DNA from: Tanypteryx hageni
Taxonomy: Eukaryota > Arthropoda > Insecta > Odonata > Petaluridae
DNA: 64,000 bases
Assembly: GCA_028673005.1 (NCBI GenBank)
Contig: CM054116.1
Coordinates: forward strand, 25,335,840 to 25,399,839
Reading direction: 5' to 3'
The notes under the pieces are model-generated. The model saw only the letters and a program-made list of their open reading frames with translations. It did no database searches and was not told where the DNA came from. The position numbers and the translations under genes were made by a program. Shown here in pieces: positions 60,591 to 64,000 of this stretch. How positions within the stretch are numbered: position 1 is the stretch's first letter; every line of letters begins with the position of its first letter.

Positions 60591-61447
60591 TAGTAGTCAG
60601 AAGTAAAATTAGGCTTTTCGCGGACGACACCGTCATTTATAGAGAAATAAGCAATCCGGAAGACCACCAGTATCTCCAAAATGACGTAGAAGATATTTCT
60701 GCATGGTGTAAGGAATGGCAGTTAGAGATCAACCAAAAGAAAAGCTGCGTCATCAACTTCTGGAGAACCAAGAGTATCTCGTTGGGTAATAATTATTCGT
60801 TGGACGGAGTAGAGATTCCAGTTTCAGACTCGATTAAATATCTCGGTGTCACGATCCATCGTGATCTCTCGTTGGACACCCACATTCGCCGATTGATAGG
60901 TGCCGCTAACAAAAAGTTGGCCTTTATAGGGGGAATAGTTCGAAATTGCTCCGAAAAAGTGAAAGAATTATGTTATTTATCCTTGGTTCGACCGCAGGTC
61001 GAATATGCTTCAGCTGTGTGGGATCCCTACGAAAAGGGACTCACTAACGAGATAGAAAAGGTTCAGCGCAGGGCAGATAGATTTGTAAAGAGGAATTACG
61101 ATAGTAAACAAAGCGTAACATCATTAATAGAAAATCTGAAATGGACATCGTTAGAGGAACGTAGGCTGCAGGCTAGAATTAAACTACTGGAAAAATTTAT
61201 GACGGAGTGACTAGCGCATGAGGTAATAGGACTTATCAGAAGCCCGACGTATCTCGGAAGGCAGGACAGTGAGGATAAGATTCGCGAAATCGACTGTAGA
61301 ACGGAGCGATATAGAAGATCGTTTTTCCCTAGGACGATAAGAGACCATAATAGGAAAAGATAACGTAGGAAAACTATGGACCCTTGGTGCACTGCACCCC
61401 CTGCCATCCACCAAAAAGTTGACTTGCAGGGTATAATGTAGATGTAG
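60591..61447 (+). pseudogene. 5'-truncated family A copy, plus strand
   Basis: It starts in the polymerase at VVRSKIRLFADDTVIYREIS and runs open to WTSLEERRLQARIKLLEKFM with a stop at 61208-61210. The same frame would otherwise go on (RKSPTYLGRQDSEDKIREID-like, then a RDHNRKR end near 61362). The 3' part has the shared TGCACCCCCTGCCATCCACC segment, TTGCAGGGTATAATG and a TAGATGTAG tail. ATGGTG flanks it (60585-60590 and 61448-61453). It interrupts the RTE-like frame between SIALYG and AETWT. Confidence 0.92.
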
Positions 61448-61842
61448 ATGGTGCAGAGACGTGGACGTTAAGGAGAAAGGAGGAAAAATACTTAGAAAGT
61501 ATTGAAATGTGGGTATGGAGGAGGATGATGAAAGTGGAATGGACAGTGAGGAAGAGAAACGAAGAAGTATTATAAATGGTGGGAGAAGAAAGGATGCTAA
61601 TAAAAACAATCAGGAAAAGAAAAGCAAATTGGATAGGGCACATAATGAGAAGACATTATTTACAAAGGACGACCTTAGAATTCAAAATTAGCGGAAGAAG
61701 AGGAAGAGGGAGAAAAAGAATAGGAATATTAGAGAATATAGTACTTATAGAGGTACAAAAGAGGCTTCTAGGGAGAGAGAGAAATGGAGGCAGCGACTCA
61801 GCTAAAACCTGTCTACAGACAGCAGCATGATGATGATGATGC

Positions 61843-62950
61843 AAGTATGATTTTGGTCTTCCCTCTTATTTTTGGACAAGGTGATCCAACCATGTCCGTC
61901 ACGTGACCTGGGTTAGTGAGGCGGCGGTGACAGGCGGTACTTTATCTAGAAACCACACTCTATATTCCATATGAATTTGTTGATATGTTTATTTCTGTGA
62001 GATAGAATTTTCATGAATGTCTCATGCAGTGAATTTTTGCCCTATGGTCCCTGTTCCAACTTTTAATATTATATAACTTGAAGTTACTGAAAGAGTAAAA
62101 TATAAAATTAACTAGTGTAATTATCTATCAAAATAATGACGGGATTTTAATCATGTATCTATTTCTAGTAAGTAGTATTTCTTTGGTAAAACCTGTCATT
62201 AACGGAAAACAGTCAATATATTGACACGAAATATTGGTCTTACGAATCTTATTTTACGAATGAAACCACTAATCTGATAAATACTTGCTAACTAGACGCT
62301 GAATACACGAAGAAGTAGCAGAATACTATTGATGCTTATTCGATGAAAGGCTAAGAAAAACTAAGGGCAAGAAATCGTTAATCCTCTTCAAAATGTCTCA
62401 GTACGTCCGAATCCGAATCTTCCCCTGCCTCTCAAAACGTCCGAAACTCGACGCATCCAATTTTTCCGCTTGGCATATCACTTTTCAAGGCTCAACCCTT
62501 GGGAAATGTAAAATTGACATCACATAACTGCTACATTTCTTACAGATGAAAATTACGTTTGTGGCCATCAAATACCGATTTTTTCGTTTGAGCGTGTCCC
62601 ATAAACGCAGACCGTTTATTTGTATCGATAAGTTTAAATATAATGTGCCAATTATCGACGACGATGAGTTATAGTACAAGCAAGATTTGGAGCTCCCTCT
62701 TTTTGGGGCTCCTATGCGTAGCGTACGCTGCATGCCCCATCACCATTTGTGGGAACCCCTACACATTATTTCCAAGACAAGGCTAAATATGATATTTAAA
62801 GTAGGAATCCATAGATTGAAATATACCACAGCATTCTGGTTTCTGTGATCTCCTTGCAGCAAAGAAACTTCTATTATTTTTTTCTTTCTCGAATAAAGGA
62901 ATTAAATGTTTTTCACTAACATATGTGGATTCACCTACATGAATAATATA
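61843..62950. other. Intergenic DNA, no gene recognised
   Basis: AT-rich, no motif or repeat end seen. Confidence 0.5.
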
Positions 62951-63060
62951 CAGGGTTACCACCTCTCCGGGTTTGACTCGGAGTCTCCGGGTTTCCGGAC
63001 TTGTCTCCAGGTTTCCGGACTTGTGTCCGGGCGAGAGAAAAATTCTCCGGATCAACATGA
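62951..63060 (+). mobile_element. Possible hAT-like terminus with short tandem repeats
   Basis: CAGGGTTACCACCTCTCCGGG resembles a hAT end. It is followed by about three copies of a 20-base unit TCTCCGGGTTTCCGGACTTG. No partner end was found. Confidence 0.4.
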
Positions 63061-64000
63061 ATATTTTCGAAATTCGCATTACATATTGTGATTTAATTTT
63101 AATTTCTTTAAGAGAGTAAATGTTTCATTCTAGAATGGCTGTGTCATGCAATTAGCCAGGTAGAAGGTACAGCCATTTCGAAAATTATTCCAACTATTTG
63201 AGCGGCGCCGCTTTCGCGGTATGCTGAATTTTAACTTCATATCTACGTGAATGTTATGTCAGTCGGTGACTATGTATCTATTCCTGTCGTGACGCCACCT
63301 CAGCCTTCAAGGTTAGTTATTGTATAAAATACGACATTTTCTTGCATATCGACCTGAGTTAACAAAGATTATTCCGCGTTATGGGCGATAGTTCGAACGT
63401 ACTATTATAATTCGCCATGGTTATTTAACAGTCATTCTTGCATCGTGATGATAGCGTGAGCAGACCCATGGAATTGTCCAAGTAAGAGGTTGTTTGGGGA
63501 AGCAAACTCGCTGCGTAATTAGTTCTAATAGTAGAAGTACGTGTGGATTTACGAATTTTGGATCGACGATTTTATCGGTTTTATCAAATTCCCCGATTCG
63601 ATAGTATTTGTTACATAAAGGAAATTGCGAAAGTGATAAGGGCCAACTCTCGAAAACAGTCGAGATATATGCGTTTAAAAAAGTTAAAGAAACACTTGCA
63701 GAGTCGTGACAGTCGTGACCAAAGAGTCCTATACAAACAGATACGAAGTTAAATTCTCCTGCAGTCCCGAAAGTTTGTCGATCGACTTTTGAAAGTGACT
63801 GTAAACGAATTCCCGTGGTACAGAAGTGCTTTTCGTCAAATTCGCCGTATTATAATCGTATACTGATGTATTTGCTTTAAATCACAAAATTATTTTTCCT
63901 TATAATGTGATAGCCATGCTTTTTAGATCAATTCTAAAAATGTTCATTTCGTTTTGCCATTCTATACTCGCCCTACAAACGATATTTCTTTTTGAAATCG
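63061..64000. other. Intergenic DNA, no gene recognised
   Basis: A 69-codon Arg/Lys/Tyr-rich frame at 63543-63752 has no recognised motif. No other structure is seen before the window ends. Confidence 0.45.

Larger units (their letters stand above)
54990..61842 (+). pseudogene. RTE-like retrotransposon split by two family A insertions
   Basis: Own sequence is 54990-55154, 58748-60590 and 61448-61842. It begins (about 55008) with RIGTWNVKTMNSGGKL and GLSEVRWE of an APE-type endonuclease. It resumes at about 58750 with YSGREKKERGVGIIMRKE, then VYMPTSNAGEDEVD, TWRSTGDQR and YQIDYILV. The reverse transcriptase follows with CKDYRTISLI, RQGCPISPAIFNIYTEAI and KYADNQGLIAEDE, where the second aspartate of YADD is N. 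The C-terminal end SIALYG/AETWTLRRKEEKYLE spans the second insertion, then KRKANWIGHIMRR. It ends in a (GAT)n tail. Many stops, plus a deletion before FLGSKAV near 59590, make it dead. The 5' UTR probably starts near 54545. Confidence 0.85.

Noticed and set aside
1..64000. CRISPR arrays, bacterial operons, riboswitches, rRNA genes
   Set aside because: None seen. Tandem repeats here are minisatellites without regular spacers, and the gene structures are eukaryotic.

Overview
This is eukaryotic nuclear DNA, most likely from an arthropod and probably an insect. It is AT-rich and intron-rich, has long GA- or CT-only tracts, and is packed with transposable elements (TEs) of animal type. I recognise no host protein gene. 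The species cannot be fixed from the sequence; an early-branching insect is only a guess. Almost all open reading frames of real meaning belong to TEs. Layout: 1-5.9 kb is mostly anonymous DNA with purine or pyrimidine tracts. A 747-bp hAT-like miniature element lies at 5985-6731 and a second at 7977-8314. A decayed fragment of a CR1/L2-type non-LTR retrotransposon ('family A' here) is at about 10.66-11.26 kb. A purine tract of about 0.8 kb followed by a pyrimidine tract of about 0.5 kb fills 12.3-13.8 kb. From 15196 to 22221 there is a hAT nest: one 534-bp non-autonomous element carries three further hAT insertions, the last a 4.35-kb element with a broken ZBED5/SCAND3-like transposase. A retroposed tRNA-derived hairpin SINE with a 14-bp target duplication is at 23.2-23.4 kb. 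Between 23.5 and 26.6 kb lie hAT debris and a minus-strand RTE-like fragment. At 30.2-33.2 kb a hAT transposase 3' end adjoins a 1.8-kb inverted-repeat element that encloses a Penelope-like (GIY-YIG) remnant with a hammerhead-ribozyme-like motif. The most complete system is a 5751-bp PIF/Harbinger transposon at 33238-38988. It has matching terminal inverted repeats, a CTG target duplication, an unbroken 7-exon Myb/SANT-like protein (275 codons, plus strand) and an unbroken 3-exon HARBI1-type transposase (391 codons, minus strand, DDE residues present). In this family the two proteins act together: the Myb-like protein aids DNA binding or nuclear import and the DDE nuclease cuts. The element sits at the very end of the preceding inverted-repeat element. 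At 40.4-42.5 kb a broken Tigger/pogo transposase carries an (AT)33 microsatellite inside its catalytic core. From 43 to 54 kb there are pyrimidine/purine tracts, a 367-bp hAT miniature element with a perfect 8-bp duplication (46600-46966) and a truncated family A copy (about 50.26-51.24 kb). From 54.1 to 61.85 kb an RTE-like retrotransposon is split twice by family A: once by a nearly full-length 3.6-kb minus-strand copy (SGNH esterase, endonuclease, reverse transcriptase; only one frameshift and one nonsense codon seen) and once by a truncated plus-strand copy. Removing each insertion lets the RTE-like reading frame resume. The last 2 kb is anonymous.
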